This document shows positions 1-8,079 of a DNA stretch of 48,702 bases, one piece after another. The first letter of the stretch is position 1; each line of letters opens with the position of its first letter. The notes under the pieces were generated by a model. The model saw nothing but the letters and a program-made list of their open reading frames with translations. It was not told where the DNA came from and did no database searches. The stretch is from Flavobacteriaceae bacterium (GTDB lineage: Bacteria > Bacteroidota > Bacteroidia > Flavobacteriales > Flavobacteriaceae), in contig CANGTL010000019.1 of the NCBI GenBank assembly GCA_947456815.1, forward strand, positions 1-48,702. The letters run 5' to 3'. A program made the translations under genes and the position numbers.

Positions 1-96
1 AACTTAGAAATCGGATCACAATATCCTTCTGGAGTTTACAACATTATTGTAACTCAAGGAAGTAATGTGAAAACGGTGAGAGTTGTTAAAAGATAA
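1..96 (+). CDS. C-terminal end of a T9SS-sorted protein (partial)
   Basis: An open frame enters from the left edge and stops with TAA at 94-96, leaving 31 residues. The piece has the look of the end of a type A T9SS C-terminal domain: a Pro-Ser-Gly-Val-Tyr turn, then alternating hydrophobic residues, and a basic end (VKTVRVVKR). Proteins with this tail are exported through the Sec and type IX systems and are released from or anchored to the cell surface. Nothing can be said about the passenger part, which lies outside the window. Confidence 0.75.
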   Translation, partial: NLEIGSQYPSGVYNIIVTQGSNVKTVRVVKR

Positions 97-100
97 TTGA

Positions 101-163
101 CAATGGATAATTAACAATTGATAATTAACAATTGATAATTAACAATTGATAATTGATAATTAA
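101..163. repeat. Heptamer tandem array, AATT type (9 units)
   Basis: Nine consecutive 7-bp units, all built on nAATTnn except the first (CAATGGA). CAATTGA and TAATTAA alternate, and the last two are TAATTGA and TAATTAA. The array starts four bases after the stop codon of the preceding gene and ends directly before its terminator. Other 7-bp arrays lie at 16386-16462, 30824-30865 and 32228-32262. Confidence 0.85.
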
Positions 164-194
164 AACCGCTTCGGAAACGAGGCGGTTTTTTTTT
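164..194 (+). terminator. Rho-independent terminator
   Basis: AACCGC pairs with GCGGTT across a 12-nt loop and is followed by a run of eight or more T. It lies 67 bp after the stop codon of the T9SS protein and should end that transcript. Confidence 0.8.
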
Positions 195-210
195 GCTGGT
201 AATTTGTTGT

Positions 211-530
211 AAAGTCGATGGACTTTGTGAGGTGGGATTGCTCGCGAAGGCGCAAAGACGCGAAGTTTTTTTTCTTTGCTACGGATGGTGCGGATTTGGT
301 AGATTGTTAGTGATTTTGATGTGGTAGTATGTGTGAGATAGATTGACTCAAAGTCGGGAGACTCTGCGCAGCGGTACTTTGTGCAGCGGGATTGCTCGCA
401 AAGGCGCAAAGACGCGAAGTTGTTTTTCTTTGCTACGGATGGTGCGGATTGGGTAGATTTTGGCGGATTTTGTTTTGGTAGTAAGATGAGATAGGGATTG
501 GCTTAAAGTCGGGAGAGTTTGCGTAGCGTG
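211..530. repeat. Diverged tandem duplication, about 140-155 bp unit
   Basis: Units start at AAAGTCG at 211, 350 and 505. The first two are nearly complete and share the run GGCGCAAAGACGCGAAG, then CTTTGCTACGGATGGTGCGG. The third is partial and fades out near 530. The copies differ at many positions and in length (139 and 155 bp). The open frame on the minus strand here is not convincing as a gene. This intergenic stretch (195-561) holds nothing else I can recognise. Confidence 0.7.
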
Positions 531-561
531 GTTTTGTGGATGAGAAAGTCTTTTTTAAGGC

Positions 562-598
562 AAAAAAAATCCGGCTTCAAGTTGAAACCGGATTTTTT
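562..598 (-). terminator. Terminator of the small membrane protein gene
   Basis: AAATCCGG and CCGGATTT form a stem, with further pairing CTTCAA/TTGAA towards the apex. A-runs on the left and T-runs on the right allow it to work in both directions. It lies just past the stop codon of the minus-strand gene at 609. Confidence 0.8.
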
Positions 599-608
599 AT
601 CTAAATTC

Positions 609-821
609 TTACGCTAATTTTCTGTTTTTACGAAAAGTATAAAATGCAAAGATTACAGCAGCAATTGCTAACCATATTAGCTTGCCATTAATTGGTGCTG
701 GTGGCGGGTCATTTCCTTCTAGACCACCACTACCATCATCATCACCAGGTTGTGCAAACGCAACAAAATCAATTAACAGAAAAAAACTGATAAAGAAGAT
801 GTGTATAACTTTGTTTTTCAT
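609..821 (-). CDS. Small signal-peptide/membrane-anchored protein (70 aa)
   Basis: A 70-residue protein starting at the ATG at 821; an upstream in-frame TTG at 833 is less likely. It has a hydrophobic N-terminal signal segment ending in FVAFAQ, then an acidic Gly/Asp-rich stretch (PGDDDGSGG), a Pro-rich linker (DPPPAPINGK), one membrane helix, and a basic tail (FRKNRKLA). Short proteins of this plan, with a Pro-rich spacer before a short anchor, recur in Flavobacteriaceae; no function is known to me. TATATTTG on the minus strand at 849-842 is a plausible -7 promoter box. It has its own terminator, so it is probably monocistronic. I am confident that it is a gene but cannot name a role. Confidence 0.7.
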   Translation of the reverse strand: MKNKVIHIFFISFFLLIDFVAFAQPGDDDGSGGLEGNDPPPAPINGKLIWLAIAAVIFAFYTFRKNRKLA

Positions 822-841
822 TTGAAATCGCAATTAAGTTG

Positions 842-849
842 CAAATATA
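842..849 (-). promoter_or_regulatory. Candidate -7 promoter box for the 609-821 gene
   Basis: Read on the minus strand this is TATATTTG, an exact fit to the Bacteroidota -7 consensus TAnnTTTG, 20 bp upstream of the chosen ATG. I see no clear -33 TTG at the expected distance. Confidence 0.4.
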
Positions 850-946
850 AGAATCATAATTTAAAAAAAGGACTTTGATTCTAAAAAAATTAGATGAAAT
901 TCAAATTTGCTTTTTCCCTCTTTTACTATTACGTTTGAAATTGGTA

Positions 947-2536
947 CTAATCAAATTCCGATGTAAAAAATAGCTTAACAGTTGGGTATTTACTCGTAGT
1001 CATTTGTATCGTAAAATCGGAATCGGCTAGGAACACCAATTGATTGTATTTGTCTTTCGCCAAGAACTTCTGTTTGATTCTTTTGAATTCTTTGAACTCT
1101 TCACTTTTTGGGTCCTCTGGTTTTACCCAACAGGCCTTGTGCACAGGAAAATTTTCGTAGTTACATTTTGCGCCATACTCATGCTCCAGCCTGTACTGAA
1201 TTACTTCATATTGTAGCGCTCCCACTGTTCCGATTACTTTTCGATTATTCATCTCTAACGTAAATAATTGTGCAACGCCTTCGTCCATCAATTGGTCTAC
1301 TCCTTTGTCTAACTGCTTTGCCTTGAGCGGGTCGGCGTTGTTAATGTATCTGAAGTGCTCCGGAGAGAAACTAGGTATTCCTTTGAAGCTCATGACCTCG
1401 CCTTCGGTTAAAGTATCGCCAATTTTGAAATTACCTGTATCGTGAAGCCCAACGATATCTCCTGCATACGAAATATCTACAATTTCTTTCTTTTCTGCAA
1501 AAAAGGCATTTGGACTAGAGAATTTGAAGTTTTTTTTCTGGCGCACATGAAAGTAGGGTTTGTTTCGCTCAAAAGTTCCTGAAACAATCTTGATAAATGC
1601 AAGCCGATCACGATGTTTAGGATCCATATTCGCATGTATCTTAAAAACGAAACCAGTCATCTTTTCTTCAGTAGGAGCAACCAGTCGTGTTTCTGATTCT
1701 TTAGCGGTTGGTGAAGGCGCAATCTCTACGAAACAGTCGAGTAGTTCACGCACCCCAAAATTATTTAAAGCAGAACCAAAAAACACTGGTTGAAGTTCGC
1801 CTTTTAGATATTGTTCACGATCAAATTTGGGATAAACTTCCTCAATTAATTCTAATTCTTCACGCAGTTTTTGCGCTGGCTTTAGTCCGATGATCTTTTC
1901 AAGTTCAGGGTTTTGCACGTCGGAAAATGCAATGGTTTCTTCGATATTTTTGCGACTATCTCCACTGAATAAATTGATGTTTTTCTCCCATAAGTTGTAA
2001 ATGCCTTGAAAGTCATATCCCATTCCAATTGGGAAACTTAATGGCGTTACTTTTAACCCTAATTTTTGCTCGACTTCGTCCATTAAATCAAAGGCATCTT
2101 TTCCTTCACGATCGAGTTTGTTTATAAACACAATAATTGGAATATTTCGCAAACGACAGACTGCTACTAATTTTTCTGTCTGTTCCTCGACACCTTTGGC
2201 TACATCAATCACAACAATGACACTATCTACCGCCGTTAAAGTTCTGAATGTATCTTCTGCAAAGTCCTTGTGACCCGGAGTATCAAGGATATTTATTTTT
2301 TTGTCTTTGTAATTGAATGCCAAGACGGAGGTAGAAACCGAGATTCCTCTTTGACGCTCTATTTCCATAAAATCGGAAGTTGCTCCTTTTTTTATTTTAT
2401 TATTTTTTACGGCTCCAGCTTCTTGAATTGCGCCACCAAATAACAATAATTTTTCCGTTAATGTAGTCTTACCAGCATCAGGATGCGATATGATTCCGAA
2501 AGTTCTGCGTCGTTGTATTTCTTTTAAAAAACTCAT
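947..2536 (-). CDS. prfC: Peptide chain release factor 3 (RF3)
   Basis: A 529-residue translational GTPase that recycles RF1/RF2 from the ribosome after termination, acting in the cytoplasm. GTPase motifs are in order near the N-terminus: G1 HPDAGKTT (about residues 18-25), the switch region with GATSDFMEIERQRGISV, G3 DTPGHKDF (about 85-92) and G4 NKLDREG (about 139-145). The C-terminal half has the RF3 features VIGTVGALQYEVIQYRLEHE. Length matches the bacterial family. The ATG at 2536 gives MSFLKEIQRRRTFGIISH, the usual beginning. It is transcribed alone, with a likely promoter just upstream at 2556-2563. Identification is very secure. Confidence 0.97.
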   Translation of the reverse strand: MSFLKEIQRRRTFGIISHPDAGKTTLTEKLLLFGGAIQEAGAVKNNKIKKGATSDFMEIERQRGISVSTSVLAFNYKDKKINILDTPGHKDFAEDTFRTLTAVDSVIVVIDVAKGVEEQTEKLVAVCRLRNIPIIVFINKLDREGKDAFDLMDEVEQKLGLKVTPLSFPIGMGYDFQGIYNLWEKNINLFSGDSRKNIEETIAFSDVQNPELEKIIGLKPAQKLREELELIEEVYPKFDREQYLKGELQPVFFGSALNNFGVRELLDCFVEIAPSPTAKESETRLVAPTEEKMTGFVFKIHANMDPKHRDRLAFIKIVSGTFERNKPYFHVRQKKNFKFSSPNAFFAEKKEIVDISYAGDIVGLHDTGNFKIGDTLTEGEVMSFKGIPSFSPEHFRYINNADPLKAKQLDKGVDQLMDEGVAQLFTLEMNNRKVIGTVGALQYEVIQYRLEHEYGAKCNYENFPVHKACWVKPEDPKSEEFKEFKRIKQKFLAKDKYNQLVFLADSDFTIQMTTSKYPTVKLFFTSEFD

Positions 2537-2555
2537 AGTGTCAATAAATGGACTG

Positions 2556-2563
2556 CAAAAATA
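2556..2563 (-). promoter_or_regulatory. -7 promoter box of prfC
   Basis: The minus strand reads TATTTTTG, matching TAnnTTTG, about 20 bp upstream of the prfC ATG. This predicts a very short leader. Confidence 0.5.
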
Positions 2564-2681
2564 GTATTAATTCGACAATAATGTTCAATTAGATATTTAA
2601 GACCTTTCGAAACCTTTATTTTTACTGATAAAATCCATTATTTCGAGCGCTAATAATTTTTTGTTAATAGTAACTGCTATA

Positions 2682-2712
2682 CTTGTTTAATGCATTTGAA
2701 TTGTTATTTTTG
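2682..2712 (+). promoter_or_regulatory. Promoter of the surA-like operon
   Basis: CTTG at 2682-2685 and TATTTTTG at 2705-2712 are separated by 19 bp, which agrees with the Bacteroidota promoter TTTG-N19-TAnnTTTG. It would give a leader of about 70 nt before the ATG at 2789. Confidence 0.55.
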
Positions 2713-2788
2713 TTGATTCAAATTAACATATATTTTAAGTTTGAGATATTTAATTAAACGTATTTTATAAACAGAAAATCTACAAATA

Positions 2789-4759
2789 ATGAGAATAAAA
2801 CAATTGTTTTTCGGCGCATTACTTTCTTTAAGTTTTTACGGTAATGCCCAAAATAGTAATAAAGAAGTATTATTTACAATTGACGAAAAACCTTACTACA
2901 CTGACGAATTTTCTAGAGTTTACAACAAAAATTTAGATTTAGTTAAAGATGAATCCCAAAAAGATCTCACACAATACCTCGAATTGTTTATTGGTTACAA
3001 GCTTAAGATTGCTAAGGCCAATAAGTTAGGACTGCAGAACGGGGACGCGTACAAAACAGAGTTGGCTTCTTACAGAACTCAATTGTCAAAAAACTATTTA
3101 AGCGACTCAAAAGTAACCAAAGAGTTAGTGGAAGAGGGCTACAAACGTTCCTTAAAAGAAGTAAAAGCAAGTCATATTTTACTTATGGTTGATGAGAATG
3201 CCGCTCCAGAGGATACTTTGAAAGCCTATAACAAAATAATGGATATCCGTAATCGAATTCTGAAAGGAGAAGATTTCGGTAAATTGGCTGTTGAATTTTC
3301 TCAGGATCCGTCAGCGAAAGATAATAAAGGTGACTTGGGTTATTTTAGTGCGTTTAGAATGGTATACGCTTTTGAATCTGCTGCTTTTAAAACACCAGTT
3401 GGCAAGGTTTCTAACCCTGTTAGAACCCGTTTTGGGTATCACATTATCAAAGTGGATGATGTTAGAGACAATCGTGGAGAAGTGACGGTTGCGCATATTA
3501 TGTTGCTCAATCCGAAGGAAGAAAAGCCTGAAGACAAGGATGCCAATAAAAAGAAAATAGAAGACATTTATCAGAAATTGCAGCAAGGAGAGAGTTTCGA
3601 GAGTTTGGCAAAACAATTTTCCGACGATAAATCTTCTTCATCAAAAGGCGGGGTATTGGCCAGATTTGGGTCAGGTCAATTGAGTTCGGAAGAATTTGAA
3701 AATACCGCATTTTCTTTAACGAAAGAGAATCCATTATCAACTCCTTTTCAAACACGATTTGGTTGGCATATTGTGAAATTAATTGAAAAACACCCTGTTC
3801 GTACACTCGATGAAATGAAAGTTGAGTTGGAAAATAAGGTGTCTAAAGATGATAGATCACGATTGATTACCAATTCGTTGAATGAGAAATTGCGAAAAAA
3901 ATACACGGTTAAGCGGGATGATAAATTGTATGCAGCTCTGGTAAAGACTGTTACAAATGATTATTACGAAAATAAATGGGAAGTGCCCGCAGACACAAAA
4001 GCTTTCGACAAAAAGTTGTTCGCTATTAATGAAAAAGCAATCACAGGAACTAGTTTCTTACTTCATTTGAAAGCACAAGAGAAAGCGGGATTGACTTTGA
4101 AACCCATTACTAAATTGGTGGATAGTTTTTATCAAAAGTACGTAGATGAGCAAATGACGACTTATTACACTGATAATTTAGAAAAGGAGTTTCCAGATTT
4201 TTCTAATGTAATGGAAGAGTACCGTGATGGACTGTTGCTTTTCGATTTGATGGAGAAAGAGATTTGGGATCGCTCTAAAACGGATACGCTTGGCTTGAAG
4301 AATTTCTACGAGAGTCAGAAAAATCTTTATCAGTGGAAAAACCGATTTGATGTTATCATCGCATCGTCAACCAATATGGACGTAATTAAAAAAGCGCAAA
4401 AGTTGTTGAAGTCAAAAGTGGCTCCTGAGAAAATTAAGGAGCAATTAAACACCAAAGACAAAGTGACAGTGATGACTAATGTTGGTGTTTTTGAGGAAGG
4501 AAATGATGCATTACCTAAGAATCTAAAACAGGAAGCTGGTCTTTCCGAAATAACAAAAGACGGTGACTATTATTTTGTGACGATGGTCAACAAGATACTT
4601 CCTGCTGGTCCAAAAACATTAGAAGAATGCAAGGGAAAAGTAATCAACGATTATCAGCAATATCTGGAGCAGAATTGGGTTGAAGAGTTGAAAAAAGAAT
4701 TTACAATCAAGACTTTTCCAGAAGTATTTGAACGTGTAAAAGCACAGCTTAAGAAGTAA
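2789..4759 (+). CDS. Periplasmic peptidyl-prolyl isomerase/chaperone with two parvulin domains
   Basis: A 656-residue protein with a Sec signal peptide (MRIKQLFFGALLSLSFYGNAQ), so it is periplasmic. After a SurA-N-like helical segment (about 25-120) come two parvulin (PpiC) domains. The first (about 130-230) has VKASHILL, DPSAKDNKGDLGYF and FGYHIIKVDD; the second (about 235-340) has VTVAHIMLL, SFESLAKQFSDDKSSSSKGG and FGWHIVKLIE. A long helical C-terminal part of about 300 residues follows and is larger than in SurA of Proteobacteria. The expected role is folding of outer-membrane or surface proteins. It is the first gene of an operon: its TAA overlaps the next ATG by one base. Family assignment is secure; substrates are inferred. 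Confidence 0.9.
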   Translation: MRIKQLFFGALLSLSFYGNAQNSNKEVLFTIDEKPYYTDEFSRVYNKNLDLVKDESQKDLTQYLELFIGYKLKIAKANKLGLQNGDAYKTELASYRTQLSKNYLSDSKVTKELVEEGYKRSLKEVKASHILLMVDENAAPEDTLKAYNKIMDIRNRILKGEDFGKLAVEFSQDPSAKDNKGDLGYFSAFRMVYAFESAAFKTPVGKVSNPVRTRFGYHIIKVDDVRDNRGEVTVAHIMLLNPKEEKPEDKDANKKKIEDIYQKLQQGESFESLAKQFSDDKSSSSKGGVLARFGSGQLSSEEFENTAFSLTKENPLSTPFQTRFGWHIVKLIEKHPVRTLDEMKVELENKVSKDDRSRLITNSLNEKLRKKYTVKRDDKLYAALVKTVTNDYYENKWEVPADTKAFDKKLFAINEKAITGTSFLLHLKAQEKAGLTLKPITKLVDSFYQKYVDEQMTTYYTDNLEKEFPDFSNVMEEYRDGLLLFDLMEKEIWDRSKTDTLGLKNFYESQKNLYQWKNRFDVIIASSTNMDVIKKAQKLLKSKVAPEKIKEQLNTKDKVTVMTNVGVFEEGNDALPKNLKQEAGLSEITKDGDYYFVTMVNKILPAGPKTLEECKGKVINDYQQYLEQNWVEELKKEFTIKTFPEVFERVKAQLKK

Positions 4760-5610
4760 TGTCAAAATTTGTTATTGTAGTTGGTTTGTTGGCATTCTTT
4801 AGTGCTTGCACACTTTTCGGTTCGGACAAGAAATCAACAGCAATTGCAAGAGTCAATTCTGACTATTTATACCCTGAAGACATTACTAATCTAGTGCCAA
4901 AAGGTCTTTCAAAAGAAGATAGTGTTATTATAGTTCGAAGTTTTATAGATAGATGGGCCTCTAAAAAACTTTTGATTAAAGTGGCGGAAGTCAATTTGAG
5001 TGCGAAGAAAAAAGCAGCGTTCGACACTTTAGTTCAACAATATAAGATTGATCTTTATACAAAGGCGTATCTCGAGGAAATAGTAAAAAGAACCACTGAT
5101 ACGATCATATCAGAAAAAGAATTAAGAAGTTATTATAACGAGAATAAAGAGAATTTTAAGACCAATGGCACGTTAGTTCGGTTGCGATATATAAGCCTTC
5201 GGAAAGACAATCCAAAATACGAAGTAATCAAAAGTAAGTTTTTTGATTTTAGAAAATCGGATAAGAAATTTTGGGACAATTACACTTTGCAATTGAATAG
5301 CTTTGCTCTTAATGACTCAATATGGACAGAGTTGAACCAAGTGTATGCGAAATTGCGATTTATAACACCAGACAATAGGGAGGAATATATCAGTCCTGGA
5401 AAGTCTATTCAAAAAACAGAAGGTGATGATTCCTATTTGGTGAAGATATCAAATGTAATTGATAAGAATCAGATTGCGCCGTTTCATTATTTGAAGCCTA
5501 CTTTGAAAGAAGTAATATTGAACAAAAGGAAACTAGAATTAATAAAGAAATTTGAAAAGGAAATTACAGATGATGCCATTAAAGAAAAGAAGTATGAAGT
5601 TTATAAATAA
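4759..5610 (+). CDS. Lipoprotein, SurA/PpiC-associated, no complete isomerase domain
   Basis: A 283-residue protein whose start overlaps the preceding stop (TAATG). The N-terminus VIVVGLLAFFSACTLFG carries a lipobox ending in Cys, so it should be lipid-anchored. The next part (AIARVNSDYLYPEDITNLVP, then LIDRW-like helices) resembles the SurA N-terminal chaperone fold. The rest contains a segment ELRSYYNENKENFKTNG that normally leads into a parvulin domain, but the conserved SHIL and FGYHI motifs are missing. It lies between two genuine parvulin chaperones and overlaps both. I infer a chaperone-type partner acting on envelope proteins; databases may label it peptidyl-prolyl isomerase by context. 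Confidence 0.8.
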   Translation: MSKFVIVVGLLAFFSACTLFGSDKKSTAIARVNSDYLYPEDITNLVPKGLSKEDSVIIVRSFIDRWASKKLLIKVAEVNLSAKKKAAFDTLVQQYKIDLYTKAYLEEIVKRTTDTIISEKELRSYYNENKENFKTNGTLVRLRYISLRKDNPKYEVIKSKFFDFRKSDKKFWDNYTLQLNSFALNDSIWTELNQVYAKLRFITPDNREEYISPGKSIQKTEGDDSYLVKISNVIDKNQIAPFHYLKPTLKEVILNKRKLELIKKFEKEITDDAIKEKKYEVYK

Positions 5611-7000
5611 GAAGTGGGTACTTTTCGTTTGCCTTTTCCTCATGACCTGCACTTTTGCTTCGGCACAGGAAATCATTCAAGATTCCGTCAAGTCGAACAA
5701 AGTGATTGTTGATTTTAAGCGACAAAAAATAGACGGTGTTATTGCAACTGTCGGAGATTTCAATATTCTAGATTCAGATATTGATAAATCTTTTTTGGAA
5801 TTGTCAAGTCAAGGTAACTCCGTAAAAGACATAACGAGATGTCAGATGCTGGGAAAACTACTTGAAGATAAATTATATGCCCATCAAGCCATCCAAGACA
5901 GTATTATTGTGACTGATGATGAAGTTAAGACGAAGATGGAAGAGCAGTTGGCCTATATGATAGAACAATTGGGCTCGATGGATAAAGTGGTCAAGTATTT
6001 CAAGAAAACGAGCGAAGAAGATTTTCGTACAGACCTTGCAGAGATTATCAAAATGAACAAATTGTCTTCATCGATGCAAAAAAAGATTATCGATGCGGTG
6101 GAAATGACGCCAGAAGAAGTGCGCAGTTTCTTTAAAAGAATTCCAGCAGAAGAGTTGCCGCTTTTCGGTGCCGAAATGGAGGTGTCGCAAATTGTTATAG
6201 AACCCAAAGTATCTGCAGAGGAAAGACAGAAAGTAATTGATCGTCTCAAGGAATTTAAGAAGGATGTGCAGGAAGGTGCTAGTTTTTCGACGAAAGCGGT
6301 TTTGTATTCTCAAGATCCTGGATCTAGTTCTAATGGAGGTTACTATAAAATGAACAAAAAAACGCCGTTTGTAAAAGAATTTAAAGATGTGGCATTTAGT
6401 CTGTCTGAAGGCGAAATATCAGAACCATTTCAGACCGATTTTGGCTGGCATATCATTTATATAGAAAAAATTAGAGGTCAAGATGTTGATTTGCGTCACA
6501 TTCTTTTGGTACCAAAGACCGATGAGCAGTCGCTGAAGGACGCCAAGGAAAGAATTCTTCAAATAAAAAAGAAGATTGAAGATAAGGCTATTTCATTTGC
6601 AGATGCAGCGAGAACAGAATCTGACGAGAAAGAAACGCGTGCCAACGGAGGTGTTTTAATCAATCCGAAGACTCAAGATACTCATTTTGAATTGACCAAA
6701 ATGGATCCTAGCTTGTATTCTCAGGTTTCGAATTTAAAAGAAGGTGAAGTTTCTGTGCCGCTTATTGATACTGATCAGTCTGGAAAGAAATCGTATAAAT
6801 TGATTATGATTACCAATCGAATTGAAGAACATACCGCTGATTACGGCAAAGATTATATCAAAATTAAAAACTTAGCATTGAAGGAAAAGCAAATTGAGGC
6901 TATCGCGAAGTGGTCTGCTGAGAAAATTAAAGAAACCTACATCAAAATTAATGGTGATTATCGAAATTGCGAATTCACCAATAATTGGCTCAAAAAATAA
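5594..7000 (+). CDS. SurA-like peptidyl-prolyl isomerase
   Basis: The ATG at 5594 (MKFINKKWVLFVCLF) is chosen because it opens a signal peptide ending in TFASAQ; the frame is open further upstream to 5552, but that part has no signal character. It overlaps the preceding gene by 17 bp. The mature protein has a SurA-N domain (DGVIATVGDFNILDSDIDKS, then the helical LGKLLEDKLYAHQA) and two parvulin domains. The first has VSQIVIEP, DPGSSSNGGYY and FGWHIIYIEK; the second has VDLRHILLVP and TESDEKETRANGGVL. At 468 aa it is close to SurA in length and order. It is likely to escort unfolded outer-membrane proteins through the periplasm. Confidence 0.9.
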   Translation: MKFINKKWVLFVCLFLMTCTFASAQEIIQDSVKSNKVIVDFKRQKIDGVIATVGDFNILDSDIDKSFLELSSQGNSVKDITRCQMLGKLLEDKLYAHQAIQDSIIVTDDEVKTKMEEQLAYMIEQLGSMDKVVKYFKKTSEEDFRTDLAEIIKMNKLSSSMQKKIIDAVEMTPEEVRSFFKRIPAEELPLFGAEMEVSQIVIEPKVSAEERQKVIDRLKEFKKDVQEGASFSTKAVLYSQDPGSSSNGGYYKMNKKTPFVKEFKDVAFSLSEGEISEPFQTDFGWHIIYIEKIRGQDVDLRHILLVPKTDEQSLKDAKERILQIKKKIEDKAISFADAARTESDEKETRANGGVLINPKTQDTHFELTKMDPSLYSQVSNLKEGEVSVPLIDTDQSGKKSYKLIMITNRIEEHTADYGKDYIKIKNLALKEKQIEAIAKWSAEKIKETYIKINGDYRNCEFTNNWLKK

Positions 7001-7038
7001 ATTACGAATAGTCTTATTGACTCCATATAATCACTATC

Positions 7039-7992
7039 ATGTCAGACGTTAATGCAATTCAAAGTCTCGTTCAAAAACGAATCGAGTTAAAGCAAGAAAT
7101 CTCCAAAATCATTGTTGGTCAAGATGAAGTTGTAGATCAAATTCTGCTCAGTATATTTTCTGGAGGTCATGCGCTTTTGGTTGGTGTTCCAGGCTTGGCG
7201 AAGACTTTAATGGTCAATACTATTGCTCAAGCTTTGGGATTGGACTTTAAGAGAATACAATTTACCCCAGATTTGATGCCTTCTGATATCTTAGGGAGCG
7301 AAATCCTTGATGAAAACCGTCAGTTTAAATTTATAAAAGGACCCATTTTTTCAAATATCATTTTGGCGGATGAGATTAATAGAACGCCGCCGAAGACCCA
7401 AGCTGCCTTATTGGAAGCCATGCAGGAGCGTGCCGTTACAATAGCAGGGCACAATTATAAATTGTCTTTGCCTTATTTTGTCCTCGCGACACAGAACCCT
7501 ATTGAACAAGAAGGAACTTATCCTTTGCCTGAAGCTCAGCTGGATCGTTTTATGTTTTCTATCAAGTTAGATTATCCTTCATTTGCGGAAGAAGTGGAAG
7601 TAGTTAGAAGTACCACGACGGATAAACAAGAGATAATTAATCCGCTGTTTACTGCGCAAGAGATTATCGACTTTCAACACTTATTACGTCGAATTCCGGT
7701 GCCGGATAATGTGATCGAATACGCTGTGACTTTAGTAAGCAAAACCCGTCCAGATAATGCGTTGTCAAATGATTTTATTAAGAATTATATCGATTGGGGA
7801 GCAGGGCCGAGAGCTTCGCAAAACTTAATTCTAGCGGCTAAAGCGCATGCTGCTTTCAACGGAAAGTTTTCGCCAGATAGCGAAGACGTTAAGGCTGTTG
7901 CCGTTGGAATTTTGAGACATCGTGTGGTGAAGAATTATAAAGCCGATGCTGAAGGAATTACAATCGAAAAAATTATAGCTTCATTGTTTTAA
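7039..7992 (+). CDS. MoxR-family AAA+ ATPase
   Basis: A 317-residue cytoplasmic ATPase. Walker A is GVPGLAKT (about residues 53-60), Walker B is IILADEINR (about 107-115), a sensor region reads VLATQNPIEQEGTYPLPEAQLDRFMF, and the C-terminal lid holds DWGAGPRASQNLI. This is the MoxR pattern. MoxR ATPases act as chaperones for maturation of enzyme or von Willebrand-domain complexes, but the usual DUF58 and VWA partners are not next to it here. It lies 38 bp after the SurA-like gene on the same strand, so co-transcription with the envelope chaperones is likely. The following palindrome at 8010-8063 closes the operon. Confidence 0.93.
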   Translation: MSDVNAIQSLVQKRIELKQEISKIIVGQDEVVDQILLSIFSGGHALLVGVPGLAKTLMVNTIAQALGLDFKRIQFTPDLMPSDILGSEILDENRQFKFIKGPIFSNIILADEINRTPPKTQAALLEAMQERAVTIAGHNYKLSLPYFVLATQNPIEQEGTYPLPEAQLDRFMFSIKLDYPSFAEEVEVVRSTTTDKQEIINPLFTAQEIIDFQHLLRRIPVPDNVIEYAVTLVSKTRPDNALSNDFIKNYIDWGAGPRASQNLILAAKAHAAFNGKFSPDSEDVKAVAVGILRHRVVKNYKADAEGITIEKIIASLF

Positions 7993-8009
7993 AATATTAC
8001 GCTTTAGAT

Positions 8010-8063
8010 TTTAGCCACGAATGCACGAATTAAGCTTTTAAAATTCGTGCATTCGTGGCTAAA
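8010..8063. repeat. 22-bp perfect inverted repeat between convergent genes
   Basis: TTTAGCCACGAATGCACGAATT (8010-8031) is repeated in inverted form at 8042-8063 with a 10-bp loop. It sits between the stop codons of two convergent genes and can serve as a two-way terminator. A half-copy of the same sequence lies at 18292-18319, so this is one of a repeat family and not just a local terminator. Confidence 0.8.
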
Positions 8064-8079
8064 GTTTTATAAATAGGTG

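Noticed and set aside
125..409. 94-codon minus-strand frame
   Set aside because: It runs through the heptamer array, a terminator and the tandem duplication; the protein has no coherent character.
5552..5593. Upstream start for the third SurA-like gene
   Set aside because: It would add a basic segment before a clear signal peptide and lengthen the overlap with the preceding gene; the ATG at 5594 begins the signal peptide.
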